A DNA stretch of 64,000 nucleotides from Hydrocarboniclastica marina (GTDB taxonomy: Bacteria; Pseudomonadota; Gammaproteobacteria; Pseudomonadales; Oleiphilaceae). Positions 24,439-33,381 of the stretch are shown piece by piece. Each line of letters starts with the position of its first letter. The stretch's first letter is position 1. Under the pieces are notes generated by a model that was given only the letters and a program-made list of their open reading frames with translations, had not been told where the DNA came from and ran no database searches. A program made the position numbers and the translations under genes. The stretch spans positions 3,782,692-3,846,691 of the forward strand of contig NZ_CP031093.1 in the NCBI RefSeq assembly GCF_004851605.1. The letters run 5' to 3'.

Positions 24439-26217
24439 CTAAGCTAGCAAAAGCTTGTTTAGCTTCTTTTCGAGCCTCTTAATTTGTTTCTGAGCAGCAG
24501 AGTCCGCTCTACGGTTTACCTCCTCAGTAATCTCGTTGTTCGGTCGACCTACGTAATCCTCTTTTACTCCGGGTCTTAAATCGCGTCTGTATCCTGCAAC
24601 CATCGTTTTAAAAACTCTATCCCGCAACTCCTCAAGCTCATAATATTCACGTTCGGCAGAAATAAACAAACAAGCGTAGCCAACAGCGGCACCCAGGCCC
24701 TTTTTAACTTGGTCAACCTTATAGTTGATAATCGAGCCTGAAGAATCAAGAGCAACATTGTTTGTCAACTCATAGGAAAGAAGAACATTTTCTCTAAACA
24801 AATGATTAAATGACTTCTCAAACTTTTTCGCGAGATCCAACCAAGGCTCGACCGTCACGTATTGCGTATAAACATCGCTGAATTCGCAAAAACCTGAGAA
24901 GATAGCCCTTAACCCAACAACCCGAGAGTAAATATTTCCCATCTCTCTCTTCTTCTCGCCACAAGATTTAAGAAATTCATGCTTTCTCTCGCGGACCTTT
25001 GTTTCCATGTTTTCCGGCGCATAATCGGAACCGTAAACTATTCTCGACCAGGCGTGTTTTTCAACGTCATTCTTCAAGCCGTTCTCTATATCCGTCAAAT
25101 ACTCGATATAAGAAGCCACAGGCTCGATTTTATACAAAATGTAAAAAACAGCCGGCAGGACCGTTTCCCGGTATCTTGAGCGGAATGCTTCTCTCAACTC
25201 GACTGGAGGGCTATCGAGCGGGGGAGGAGTTGCCTGCTCATTCCATAATACTGCTCTTTCTTGATCATTGGTAAGCTTGAACTCTGAGCTTGAGTCTGCA
25301 TCCTCACCAATTAGGTAGCCTTTTATTATATCTTCAAGCTCGTCAACCCCGACCAGGTAGGTCGTCCCCGCCTCTGAAGGCTCATCCCGATAATCCCTCC
25401 AGTTAAAGAACGCTAGCGGGATTCCTTGGCTCCTTGCGGAGTCTAGCACTTCCTGCGTCGCTACAGCAGTTACACTGTAATCGTTGAGCAAGATTGTTCT
25501 AGAGCGAGTCGGTTGTTTCGCTTGCTTGTTGATAGTCACGAAAATCCCGCGCGTTTTTTCTAACAGACCTTCTGTGCTATGAATTTGTGAACTGTGACCA
25601 AGCGTTACAAGTACAATTGGGATTTTCCAGGATTTAAATCCCACCTTACCTAAAGCTTCATCACTTGGGTTTTGGCGAAAAACCCCGAGCAATCTTTTTA
25701 GCGCATATAAGCGATGTTGACCATCAATAGCAATCAGCTTTACTTTCGAAGTATCCCAGTGCAACAGACCATACTTAGTCACGCCGGCATCGTGGGAAAC
25801 GCGATAAAAGCCGTCCACAGCATATGCATGAGAAAAATTTCTTGAACTGTCGGCGGAGTCAACATCTACATCCTCTTCAACCAGGTCGCTGCAGAGTTGC
25901 CCGTGATTGTCGATAGGGAGCACAGCGATAGTTAAAGGGTTGAAGAATTTCACCGTAGAGGGGTCTTTAAAGTAGGGGATGATCTCGTCCTCCACGCGAT
26001 CCTCATCTATGTCCCTCTGAAACAGCTGCCTAATAGACCATTGCTCGCTACCAGGAATCTCGGACACTAGCCCCAACAGATCAAGCTCATCGGTCCCTAG
26101 ATTCAGCTGAATAAACTTAACTTTACTCTGCTCATTCCCAAGATGGCCAAATATGCCAAGCAGCTCTTTATCGTACTTTGGCTTAGTATTGGGTTTTTTG
26201 ACAATTTCTTCCGGCAT
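24439..26217 (-). CDS. DGQHR-domain (DndB-like) protein
   Basis: A 592-residue protein. The DGQHR motif is at residues 165-169 (LIAIDGQHRLYALKRL) within a domain like that of DndB, whose Dnd relatives act as transcriptional regulators; FVTINKQAKQPTRSRTILL further on also fits the family. The C-terminus is a charged coiled coil (QKQIKRLEKKLNKLLL). I take ATG 26217, which has GGAG 9 bases upstream and begins one base after the previous stop; the frame opens earlier at TTG 26244. It is the last gene of a four-gene operon. It may sense modified DNA or repress the locus; this is inference. Confidence 0.78.
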   Translation of the reverse strand: MPEEIVKKPNTKPKYDKELLGIFGHLGNEQSKVKFIQLNLGTDELDLLGLVSEIPGSEQWSIRQLFQRDIDEDRVEDEIIPYFKDPSTVKFFNPLTIAVLPIDNHGQLCSDLVEEDVDVDSADSSRNFSHAYAVDGFYRVSHDAGVTKYGLLHWDTSKVKLIAIDGQHRLYALKRLLGVFRQNPSDEALGKVGFKSWKIPIVLVTLGHSSQIHSTEGLLEKTRGIFVTINKQAKQPTRSRTILLNDYSVTAVATQEVLDSARSQGIPLAFFNWRDYRDEPSEAGTTYLVGVDELEDIIKGYLIGEDADSSSEFKLTNDQERAVLWNEQATPPPLDSPPVELREAFRSRYRETVLPAVFYILYKIEPVASYIEYLTDIENGLKNDVEKHAWSRIVYGSDYAPENMETKVRERKHEFLKSCGEKKREMGNIYSRVVGLRAIFSGFCEFSDVYTQYVTVEPWLDLAKKFEKSFNHLFRENVLLSYELTNNVALDSSGSIINYKVDQVKKGLGAAVGYACLFISAEREYYELEELRDRVFKTMVAGYRRDLRPGVKEDYVGRPNNEITEEVNRRADSAAQKQIKRLEKKLNKLLLA

Positions 26218-26218
26218 T

Positions 26219-26884
26219 TCAACGATCTCCAAATACAGGTCCAATTATATTTTTCAGTATATGTTCAATGGTTGCTATGAGCTCTTTGGTCGAGACGGCA
26301 CTCTCCGCCTCGTCGGACAGAAAATCAACCGGAAGAGCAGCAAAAACCAGATCGTCGAACCTGACACCTAATTCATTGTCAACGACGTATTTCTCAAAAC
26401 GGCTCCTAAAATTGTTTTTTTTGAGGCTAGCGGACGCGTGCTGTTCATAGCGTGACGAGAGACTGCCAGCCAACCCTATGTAGAGAGGGTTGGCGAATAT
26501 AGAGGCTAACGAAATCACTTGCCTTATAGCCTTAAAGTCGTCATCCGCGAGAGTTTTCCGTAGTAGTTCCCATCTTTCCTCGTAGCTGCGGTCTCTCCTG
26601 TAGTCGGTCGTGACCGTCACTTCGGAAAAAAATTTCTTCCACTGAATCTCATTCGTGCTTCTTAAAGTGATAGAGCTGCGGACCCCAGAGTCATAGATAG
26701 AAAAGCTCTTGTGCCTTCTTATCTCATGATCTAAATCGGAGCCCTTAGCGTCAATAGGCAAGAACCATCCATAGAGTCCAGGACTATTGGGAATAGAAGC
26801 CGCAGTCCTGCCCGTATAAAAGCCTAGTTGCTTGCTGCCCAGATGACGCCAAAGATCTTCAGAAGAATACAGTGGTAAACGCAC
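26219..26884 (-). CDS. GIY-YIG-like nuclease with long insertion
   Basis: A 221-residue protein starting at GTG 26884 with GAGAGG upstream. SPGLYGWFLP (residues 34-43) looks like the first strand of a GIY-YIG fold and NPLYIGLAG (132-140) like the YIG strand. R145 (SLSSRYEQH) stands in the usual arginine position, and TIEHILKNIIGPVFG near the C-terminus resembles the E...P end of the fold. About 95 residues separate the two strands instead of the usual 10-12, so the domain has a large insertion. The first motif reads LYG rather than GIY. It may be the cutting subunit of the effector operon. Confidence 0.65.
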   Translation of the reverse strand: MRLPLYSSEDLWRHLGSKQLGFYTGRTAASIPNSPGLYGWFLPIDAKGSDLDHEIRRHKSFSIYDSGVRSSITLRSTNEIQWKKFFSEVTVTTDYRRDRSYEERWELLRKTLADDDFKAIRQVISLASIFANPLYIGLAGSLSSRYEQHASASLKKNNFRSRFEKYVVDNELGVRFDDLVFAALPVDFLSDEAESAVSTKELIATIEHILKNIIGPVFGDR

Positions 26885-26933
26885 GACCTACCTCTCATCA
26901 ATTGTGTATCCTCTAGGATCTAAGATGATATTC

Positions 26934-28727
26934 TCAGCTCTCATCATCTACCTCAAGGTAATCATCCAGAAGCTGCCCCCAATCTCTCCGCGCCATCTCT
27001 AATTGAGCTAAACGTTTTTCACTTGAACACTCACGTTCCATTCTTGCCCATCCAGCCAGACAAATTTCTAAAGCTTCCCTTTGACTATCGGAAACTTGGC
27101 TGAGAATCTTTGTATTGAAGACATGCTTAGAGTTTATTTGTAATAATGTAAAACCCTTCTTTGTCGATACGTCAAAGAAAGCTGTTGTGGCCATAGGGAT
27201 CTCCTCGACCCACACCTGGAGCTGTTTATCTAGTATAGTTCGTGCTTTTTCCTCTACATTGTCCGCACCAATACCCGAGAGTTCATTTTCCAACTCCTCT
27301 TTTGAGATAGACGGAGCCTCTGTCGGATGGAGTTGCTCCCGCTTTTTATATTTTTCGTTCGCGGCCTCATTTACAGGTTTTATGTCAACATCAGAATCGC
27401 CTGTTATAGCCTTCTCGCTAGCTGCCTTGCCTCTCAAATCGTAAAGGCCAACCCGGCTGATAAGATTGCTCTCCACCTCTTTAATATGACTGACAATCTC
27501 ATAGATACGGAGCTTTGGATCGTTGTTAGCCAAAAGGTCAGACCTGTATTCTTGCTCAGAGTCAAAACCTTCTCTTTCATAGTCCTCCGAAGGCCTCATC
27601 ATTCTGAGGTTCACAACATGTTGTTTGTTGTTGGTAACTCCAAAAATATTATCGAGCGCGGGACCGAATTCGATCTGGATCCCGTAGAATCTTGCCCACC
27701 CCTTATCCTTTGCTTCAGATTTAATGAACTCAGGAACTAACGCCAATTCGCGCCCTGACCTCATGACCGATATTCCTATATTCTTTGCGCAATGCTTACC
27801 CCACTCAGTATGGCCGATAGTACTTCTCGTCGTTTTCCTTATTTCCTCAAGCACCGACCTTTTCAACACACTACCGGTAATCCGAACTAGTTGCTCTGTG
27901 CCGTTCTCATCGGGCACTTTGAATTCGTAGTCGCAGTCACTGCATAGCTCAAACATTGACTCCCCCTTAAATTCGCCAGGGAGCTCGGGGAGAGAAGTAT
28001 TCTTCATCAAATACATTGGGTCATTTGGAAGAAACTTATGTTCCTCTCCGACCACGTGTATCGAGCCCTGCAATTCAGCCGCCCGGAACCAGATTGAGAC
28101 TTTATCCTTCTTCAGAAAGTTTCGATAAGCCCTTCCAACTATGTCCTGCGTATGCCTATAAATGGAGCTTCCAGTCTTCCATTGGCATCTGTCGATCTTA
28201 CTCCAAAGCACAAACGTTCCACTCTTGGGTAACGTTTCGCCAAATGCACTAGCTATTGAAGCTGGAATTTCCTTTTTTATCGGCTCGGGTATTTGCTCCA
28301 ATTGCCCGTCTTTAATCTCATCGATGTCCAAATAAGTGTAATAGGTTTCACTTGGACTTTTCCAACTCCAGACCTCAACATGTTTACATTGAGAAATTGA
28401 TGAGTTCGGGAGCCCCATGCCGAATTTACCGATACCGAGCCTATCATTACGGTTTTCTGAAGCTCCAAACTCAAGAGCCAAGTGTAGCGTTTCCGGCGTC
28501 ATCCCTTTGCCATTATCAAGAACCCCAATTTTATCAATTCTTTTAGTGGCTCTCCTCCCATCGCCGCTTGCTTCCTTTTTTACTTCAAACGCAACTAGCT
28601 CTACCCTATCAGCTTCTGCTTGAATACTGTTATCTATGAGCTCAGCCAGAGCATGAGCCGCACTCAAAAATCCATTGTCCCGCATTGAGTCAATAGCTAC
28701 TTGCCCTCTAATGAATGGTCTACTCAT
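26934..28727 (-). CDS. GHKL (Hsp90/MORC-like) ATPase
   Basis: A 597-residue protein from ATG 28727 (AAGAGGAA upstream). The Bergerat ATP-fold motifs are clear: N-box ELIDN (residues 29-33), G1 DNGKGM (71-76) and G2 GIGKFGMG (98-105). The remainder resembles HATPase_c_3 proteins found in defence loci, with a charged C-terminus. ATP-driven dimer closure, as in MORC or Hsp90 proteins, would suit a clamp around DNA. It lies 16 bp after the helicase gene and 49 bp before the GIY-YIG gene. Codon use is AT-rich compared with the flanking chromosome. Confidence 0.8.
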   Translation of the reverse strand: MSRPFIRGQVAIDSMRDNGFLSAAHALAELIDNSIQAEADRVELVAFEVKKEASGDGRRATKRIDKIGVLDNGKGMTPETLHLALEFGASENRNDRLGIGKFGMGLPNSSISQCKHVEVWSWKSPSETYYTYLDIDEIKDGQLEQIPEPIKKEIPASIASAFGETLPKSGTFVLWSKIDRCQWKTGSSIYRHTQDIVGRAYRNFLKKDKVSIWFRAAELQGSIHVVGEEHKFLPNDPMYLMKNTSLPELPGEFKGESMFELCSDCDYEFKVPDENGTEQLVRITGSVLKRSVLEEIRKTTRSTIGHTEWGKHCAKNIGISVMRSGRELALVPEFIKSEAKDKGWARFYGIQIEFGPALDNIFGVTNNKQHVVNLRMMRPSEDYEREGFDSEQEYRSDLLANNDPKLRIYEIVSHIKEVESNLISRVGLYDLRGKAASEKAITGDSDVDIKPVNEAANEKYKKREQLHPTEAPSISKEELENELSGIGADNVEEKARTILDKQLQVWVEEIPMATTAFFDVSTKKGFTLLQINSKHVFNTKILSQVSDSQREALEICLAGWARMERECSSEKRLAQLEMARRDWGQLLDDYLEVDDES

Positions 28728-28743
28728 ACTATTCCTCTTGCCT

Positions 28744-30363
28744 TTACACCTCTGACCATAAGTTGTCCCAATGCATAAACGCTTGCACTACGCTTCGGAA
28801 CGCCGGTATATCATCCCTCACAGTGTAAACCGTGCAGTTTTCGTTACCCCCACTCTTCACGCCGCGCATTGCCCTTCCGGCCATCTGAGAGTATTGCACC
28901 AGAGAATCGGTCGGCCTTGCGATTACTACAACGTTTGTGTTTGGGGCATCGAAGCCTGCTGTGAGAATATTAAAGTTCACCAAAACCTTTACCCTGCCAG
29001 TAAGGTACTCCTTAATCTTGCGTCTTCGAGTTTCGCTAGTATCATTTCTGCTGTCTAGGGAATAAGCTTTAATACCGCTAAACGCAAGCATTGCCGCAAG
29101 CTTTCTTGAATGGTCGATATTACACGCAAAGACTATTACTGAACTCCCCTTTTTATACTCGTCACTGAGCACTTCAATTAGCCTTAGATTCCTATTTCCG
29201 TCTTCTGACAGTGCATCTCTGATTTCCCGGCTGCGTTTTTGGTCGGCAAGGTCATTGGCAAGCCTTATTTTATTTCCAGAATATTCTATGTTGACAAACG
29301 AGGCTTTAGCTAAGTACTGGTGCCTTACCAGGTATGTGATAGGAGATTCGTAACCTGGCATTTTCATGGTTACTTTATTCCCATGGAAGAACTCGGTTAA
29401 CCTCTCATCTTCGTCCGAATTAAAGTCTAGCTTACGCCCGGGGGTAGCGCTTAACCCTATGAAAAAGGCCTCGTTTTCTACTCCGACCATGTCATTAACG
29501 ATTTTTGAATAGGTCGGCGCGATCGCTTTATGCGCCTCGTCGAAGACTATTAGCGTTACGTGCTTTCGTAGTTGATCATAAAGGATTTTATAGTCTTTGC
29601 TTCCTGATGCAGCATTTAGTTTTTGCAGTCCCGCTACCAAAAACCCTTCTTCCACACCGCCAAGCGAGATATTCGTGTCGGAATAGTAGGAATACAGCTT
29701 CAGCTGCCTGTCGCCAAGTTTTGTCCATGCTTTAGTAAACTCATTCGCCGCTTGTTCACATAGTTCAGAGGTATCAGCGAGCCATAATACCAACCCATCT
29801 ACGTTTGCCCTAAGATGGTCAGCCGCTATGTTCATTGCTGTCCTAGTCTTGCCCGCCCCGGTCGGCAAATGGATCAAACATCGAAAATGCTTTTTACTAT
29901 TGATCAGGCAGTTTGCCTTTCTAACTATTTCTTTCTGGTATGGGTAGGTAGGGTATAAAGGTGTGATATTTATTATCCCCCTCACGGATGAGCCTTCTTC
30001 TTGATCTAGAGTTTGGTCTTCGAAGCCCAGCAGGGAAATAAACCGATTTGGCCACCTATTAGCCAGTCTTATAAGAACATTAAAAATATTTATGCGCGTG
30101 TCTTGCCAGGGCTCATATTCATGGTCTGGGATGAGCTGCTTTACGAGGTCCCTCACATTATCTTCGCTCATTCTCTCGATCAGTTTTATTCGCTCTTCGT
30201 CTTGCGAGATAAGATCGAAACCGAACTGGGCCTGAACGGCTTTGACCAAATCATCCTTCTCGATATTCCGGCCAATAAGTTGCTCATACTCGATGACGAC
30301 ATCGCTGCCGATCATTGCAGCGAGTTCTCCGAATGAGTAACCTTTTATTATTTCCGAGATCAA
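28744..30363 (-). CDS. DEAD/DEAH-box helicase, first gene of effector operon
   Basis: A 539-residue superfamily 2 helicase with all main motifs: LPTGAGKT (residues 166-173), DEAH (275-278), GLSATPGR (about 291-298) and QMAGRAMRG near the C-terminus. The first 140 residues are helical and unlike common helicases. TTG 30363 is the start, with AGGAG six bases upstream. It resembles type III/I restriction or defence helicases; it has no fused nuclease domain, and the GIY-YIG protein two genes downstream could supply one. It leads a compact operon of four genes. Confidence 0.83.
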   Translation of the reverse strand: MISEIIKGYSFGELAAMIGSDVVIEYEQLIGRNIEKDDLVKAVQAQFGFDLISQDEERIKLIERMSEDNVRDLVKQLIPDHEYEPWQDTRINIFNVLIRLANRWPNRFISLLGFEDQTLDQEEGSSVRGIINITPLYPTYPYQKEIVRKANCLINSKKHFRCLIHLPTGAGKTRTAMNIAADHLRANVDGLVLWLADTSELCEQAANEFTKAWTKLGDRQLKLYSYYSDTNISLGGVEEGFLVAGLQKLNAASGSKDYKILYDQLRKHVTLIVFDEAHKAIAPTYSKIVNDMVGVENEAFFIGLSATPGRKLDFNSDEDERLTEFFHGNKVTMKMPGYESPITYLVRHQYLAKASFVNIEYSGNKIRLANDLADQKRSREIRDALSEDGNRNLRLIEVLSDEYKKGSSVIVFACNIDHSRKLAAMLAFSGIKAYSLDSRNDTSETRRRKIKEYLTGRVKVLVNFNILTAGFDAPNTNVVVIARPTDSLVQYSQMAGRAMRGVKSGGNENCTVYTVRDDIPAFRSVVQAFMHWDNLWSEV

Positions 30364-30775
30364 GCATTGCTCCTTTCTGGCCTGGTTGCAGACCTAGACG
30401 AATTAAATCGGATTTTGCGGCTCGCCTAGCAAGCGGCTATGTAAAACGGGTAGAGGCCGTTAGTTCTAATTCGCGCAAAGCCGGTTGGCAAACGCGATTC
30501 CAGCTCGTGTGAGAGCGCCTTTAAGAGGCTTAGCATGCCAACGAGCCATCTTCCGGAATAAAACATATCTAAACAACAGTAAACAATGTTAGCTTCCAGA
30601 CATCCCTGTATGTAACAACGACTCTCGGATCTTTTTCCGGCTCAGCCGTTCTCCCAAAACACGGCAGTAATGGATTAACTTAGACCCCTGCAATTTGGAC
30701 ATCCTCATTGCATACACAGCCTTAAGCTGCTGGAATCAACTAAAGAAAATCCCCCGAACTCCGTCTATACCGCCG
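30364..30775. promoter_or_regulatory. upstream region of the effector operon
   Basis: About 410 bp that should contain the promoter of the helicase-led operon on the - strand. I see no strong -35/-10 pair, no RNA gene and no supported coding sequence. Confidence 0.35.
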
Positions 30776-30967
30776 TCAGCTGGGAACTTCATCTTCAACT
30801 GTCCTTAGACTCATCATGTTCCATCCTGCCCACGCCAGCTTCAGGTTATTCCCAACATTGCTATTAATCAGACCCAGGCTGTATTCATCGCCTCTAATTA
30901 AGCAGGGACCCGCGCCCCAGCCTTCGGTTTCTGTTTTCAGCTTAGCCGTTCTCAGCTTTAGGGCAAC
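30776..30967 (-). pseudogene. truncated paralogue of the 30975-31277 frame
   Basis: A - strand frame without a start codon is open from 30967 to the stop at 30776-30778. It contains GWGAGPCLIRGDEYSLGLINS, which lines up with GGARVPPIVGYGHDLNLINS in the neighbouring 100-codon frame; DNA similarity is visible over about 70 bp. It looks like an old tandem duplicate whose N-terminus was lost. Family unknown. Confidence 0.4.
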
Positions 30968-30974
30968 CTATTGG

Positions 30975-31277
30975 TTAATGCTTTCCACGCCGCAGGGCCT
31001 TTGCTAAGCGGGCACAGCATCTGTAATTTGCCAGGGAGTTGAGCACATCCCAGCCTTCTTCGAGATCGTCAGCCGTCAGGTTATGGCTGTTTATCAGATT
31101 CAAGTCATGCCCGTACCCCACAATCGGTGGGACCCGCGCACCACCTGCCGTCCCTAGTTTTCCGTTGGTTTTAAAAGATATAGGGCTGCGAGCGATTGCG
31201 TAAGTATAGAGGCGATTTAAAAAAAATTGCTCCGGAGACCTCTTCTGTCTCACCGTCCCAAGCCAGGTGACGTCCAA
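30975..31277 (-). CDS. hypothetical 100-aa protein
   Basis: The longest frame begins with TTG at 31277; the true start is unclear. The middle, KTNGKLGTAGGARVPPIVGYGHDLNLINSHNLTADDL, reads like genuine protein and is partly duplicated in the next - strand fragment. No family is recognised. It lies between the effector operon and the diguanylate cyclase, at the right edge of the island. Confidence 0.4.
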   Translation of the reverse strand: MDVTWLGTVRQKRSPEQFFLNRLYTYAIARSPISFKTNGKLGTAGGARVPPIVGYGHDLNLINSHNLTADDLEEGWDVLNSLANYRCCARLAKALRRGKH

Positions 31278-31495
31278 AAAAGCCCGAGCCCTACATTGCT
31301 AGATGAGGACTGTGTTCACGAGTCCGCGCTCACAGGGGTAGCTAAGGTATAGGGCTCGCTCTGCTCATCGGAGCCGTAACTTTTAATTAGAATAGTGCTC
31401 AGTCTCTGGTCTTCCGGGTAATGGCAGACTGTAGCCACGATTGCCGACTAGGGTGAGCCGAAAAAATGTAACTAACTGATCACCCCCAACCCAAC

Positions 31496-33199
31496 TCAAC
31501 CCCCAGCACCCCCAGAAAAACAAACCCGATTCCGGCCCGAAGTTTTCGCCTCATACAACGCCTTATCAGCTCTATGCACAGCATTCTCCAACGATTCCGC
31601 AACGCCATTCACTTCCGTAAGCCCCAGACTGACCGTTACCCGGATGGGCACTCCGCCATCGCCTTCTAAGGTATGTGCTTCAACCGCCTTGCGAATACGC
31701 TCTGCGCAACCGTACGCCTCAGCATGATCCGCCCCGGGCAGGAGGACGACGAATTCTTCGCCGCCGAAGCGGGCGACCAGGTCCTGATCCCGGCTGAACT
31801 GCCGGAAAATGTCAGCTACATTCGTCAGCACGCGATCACCCACGCCGTGGCCGTGGGTATCGTTGACGGCTTTGAAATGGTCGATATCGACCGCGATGAC
31901 CGAGAGTGGCCTTCCAGCTGCCCTGGCCTGCTCAACCATATACTCGCCTTCCACCATGAAGTGCCGGCGGTTGTAGAGCCGGGTAAGCGGGTCAGTTGCG
32001 GCCTGACGCTTGAGCTCACCCTGCCTGGAGCGGATGTCCTCCAGCACCTTGATGCGGTAGGAGATGATGAAGGCCAGCGTCAGGGCCTCCAGGACGATGC
32101 CAATGCCCACACCGTGGCTGTTGATATAGCTCGGCTCTACCAGACCTTTGTAGTAGGCCACAGCCAATCCATTAAAAATGACAAAAAAGGTGTGGCCGAC
32201 CAGAAAGAACTTCACCAGGGGGTTGCCCTTGCGAAACAGCGAGATGCTGACTGATAAGGTCACCACCATCATCAGTGCCGCAAGACTGCTGGCGGGTTTC
32301 AGGGCGGCCGCGATGTCGAACAGCCCATACAGGAACGTCGCCACCAGTAGGGCCAGCATCCCCTGCAGTACGCGGTGTTCCGTTCGGTAGAACTTCCGCG
32401 TTTCAAAGATCGCCATCATGAACAGAGTCAGGAAGATGGGCATGGCGATCAACGACAGGTTCAGTACAAAGACCGCGTCGCCATAGGCATTGAATGCGCT
32501 GGCGATCAGCCCGTACGAGAGCGCGATCCACACCAGGCCGGAGATCAGATAGAGGGAATAGAAAATGTTCTCTTTTTTGCTGGTGGCGAAGTAAAGAAGC
32601 CCGTTGTAGAACACCAATGCCAGCATCATTCCCACCAGCAGCGCGATGTCCAGTTGGCCGCCGGCGAGCGCACGTCGAGACTGTTCGTCGCCGTAGATCT
32701 TCAGTGAGAACCATTGGTGCGTATACGCATTGCTGCGCACGTAAAGGAACGTGGTTTCCTCCGCTGGAATTGTGAAGGGGTAAACGACTTTGCCCTGGTA
32801 TATGAGGGGATGGTCGCTGGCTTCATCAAGGTTTACAGAAGCCTGATCGATGAGCTTTCCATTGCGTTCCTCGAAGACCGAGACCGAACGCACGTGGTAG
32901 GCCTTGGGTAGGTGCAGAAAAAGCCGCCTGACGGCGGTGCCGGGATTGTGTAAGGCGACCCGGTACCAGGTCACCGGCGCCTGGGTGCCGAGGGAGGTGG
33001 TGCTGGTGGTCGTCTCAAAAGACTGTCTACGGACGGCTTCATAATCCAGCGATTGTGACGGGTCGATAAAATACTCAATCGGGAAATCGGTTAACTCAAC
33101 TATCTGCGGCTTTACATCGACGACTGCCTGCAATGCATGGGCTGAAGGACTGCCTACCCACAGTAAGAGAAAGCAGAAAAACGTTCCCCAGGCGGTCAT
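31496..33199 (-). CDS. 7TMR-DISM membrane diguanylate cyclase
   Basis: A 567-residue protein from ATG 33199 (AAGGA upstream; the TTG at 33223 is less likely). It has a signal peptide (AWGTFFCFLLLWVG...AHA), a periplasmic 7TMR-DISM extracellular domain to about residue 180, then seven membrane helices (about 190-370). A C-terminal GGDEF domain has the active-site variant GGEEF. An RxxD product-inhibition site (RDQD) lies exactly five residues before GGEEF, so c-di-GMP feedback control is likely. It makes c-di-GMP in response to an extracellular, possibly carbohydrate or lipid, ligand. It appears monocistronic. Confidence 0.92.
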   Translation of the reverse strand: MTAWGTFFCFLLLWVGSPSAHALQAVVDVKPQIVELTDFPIEYFIDPSQSLDYEAVRRQSFETTTSTTSLGTQAPVTWYRVALHNPGTAVRRLFLHLPKAYHVRSVSVFEERNGKLIDQASVNLDEASDHPLIYQGKVVYPFTIPAEETTFLYVRSNAYTHQWFSLKIYGDEQSRRALAGGQLDIALLVGMMLALVFYNGLLYFATSKKENIFYSLYLISGLVWIALSYGLIASAFNAYGDAVFVLNLSLIAMPIFLTLFMMAIFETRKFYRTEHRVLQGMLALLVATFLYGLFDIAAALKPASSLAALMMVVTLSVSISLFRKGNPLVKFFLVGHTFFVIFNGLAVAYYKGLVEPSYINSHGVGIGIVLEALTLAFIISYRIKVLEDIRSRQGELKRQAATDPLTRLYNRRHFMVEGEYMVEQARAAGRPLSVIAVDIDHFKAVNDTHGHGVGDRVLTNVADIFRQFSRDQDLVARFGGEEFVVLLPGADHAEAYGCAERIRKAVEAHTLEGDGGVPIRVTVSLGLTEVNGVAESLENAVHRADKALYEAKTSGRNRVCFSGGAGG

Positions 33200-33381
33200 A
33201 TGCGCATCCTTACAGCTGCACAAGGACTATAACCGGAGCTCGCCACCTGCTTGCTAGCCCTCCACGCAGTAGCGCAGCAGCCAATTCAGTGGCCGCATGC
33301 GAGCTGTATTCCCACCATGCAGTACCTCTAACTCCGGTTTACCCAAATACAACGCTAACAGTTCAGTATGATGACTGTGCG

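Noticed and set aside
24439-30363. Reading the effector operon as DndFGH or SspE
   Set aside because: No DUF262/DUF1524 protein (SspE) and no large DndF/DndH-like helicase-ATPase set is seen; domain order differs.
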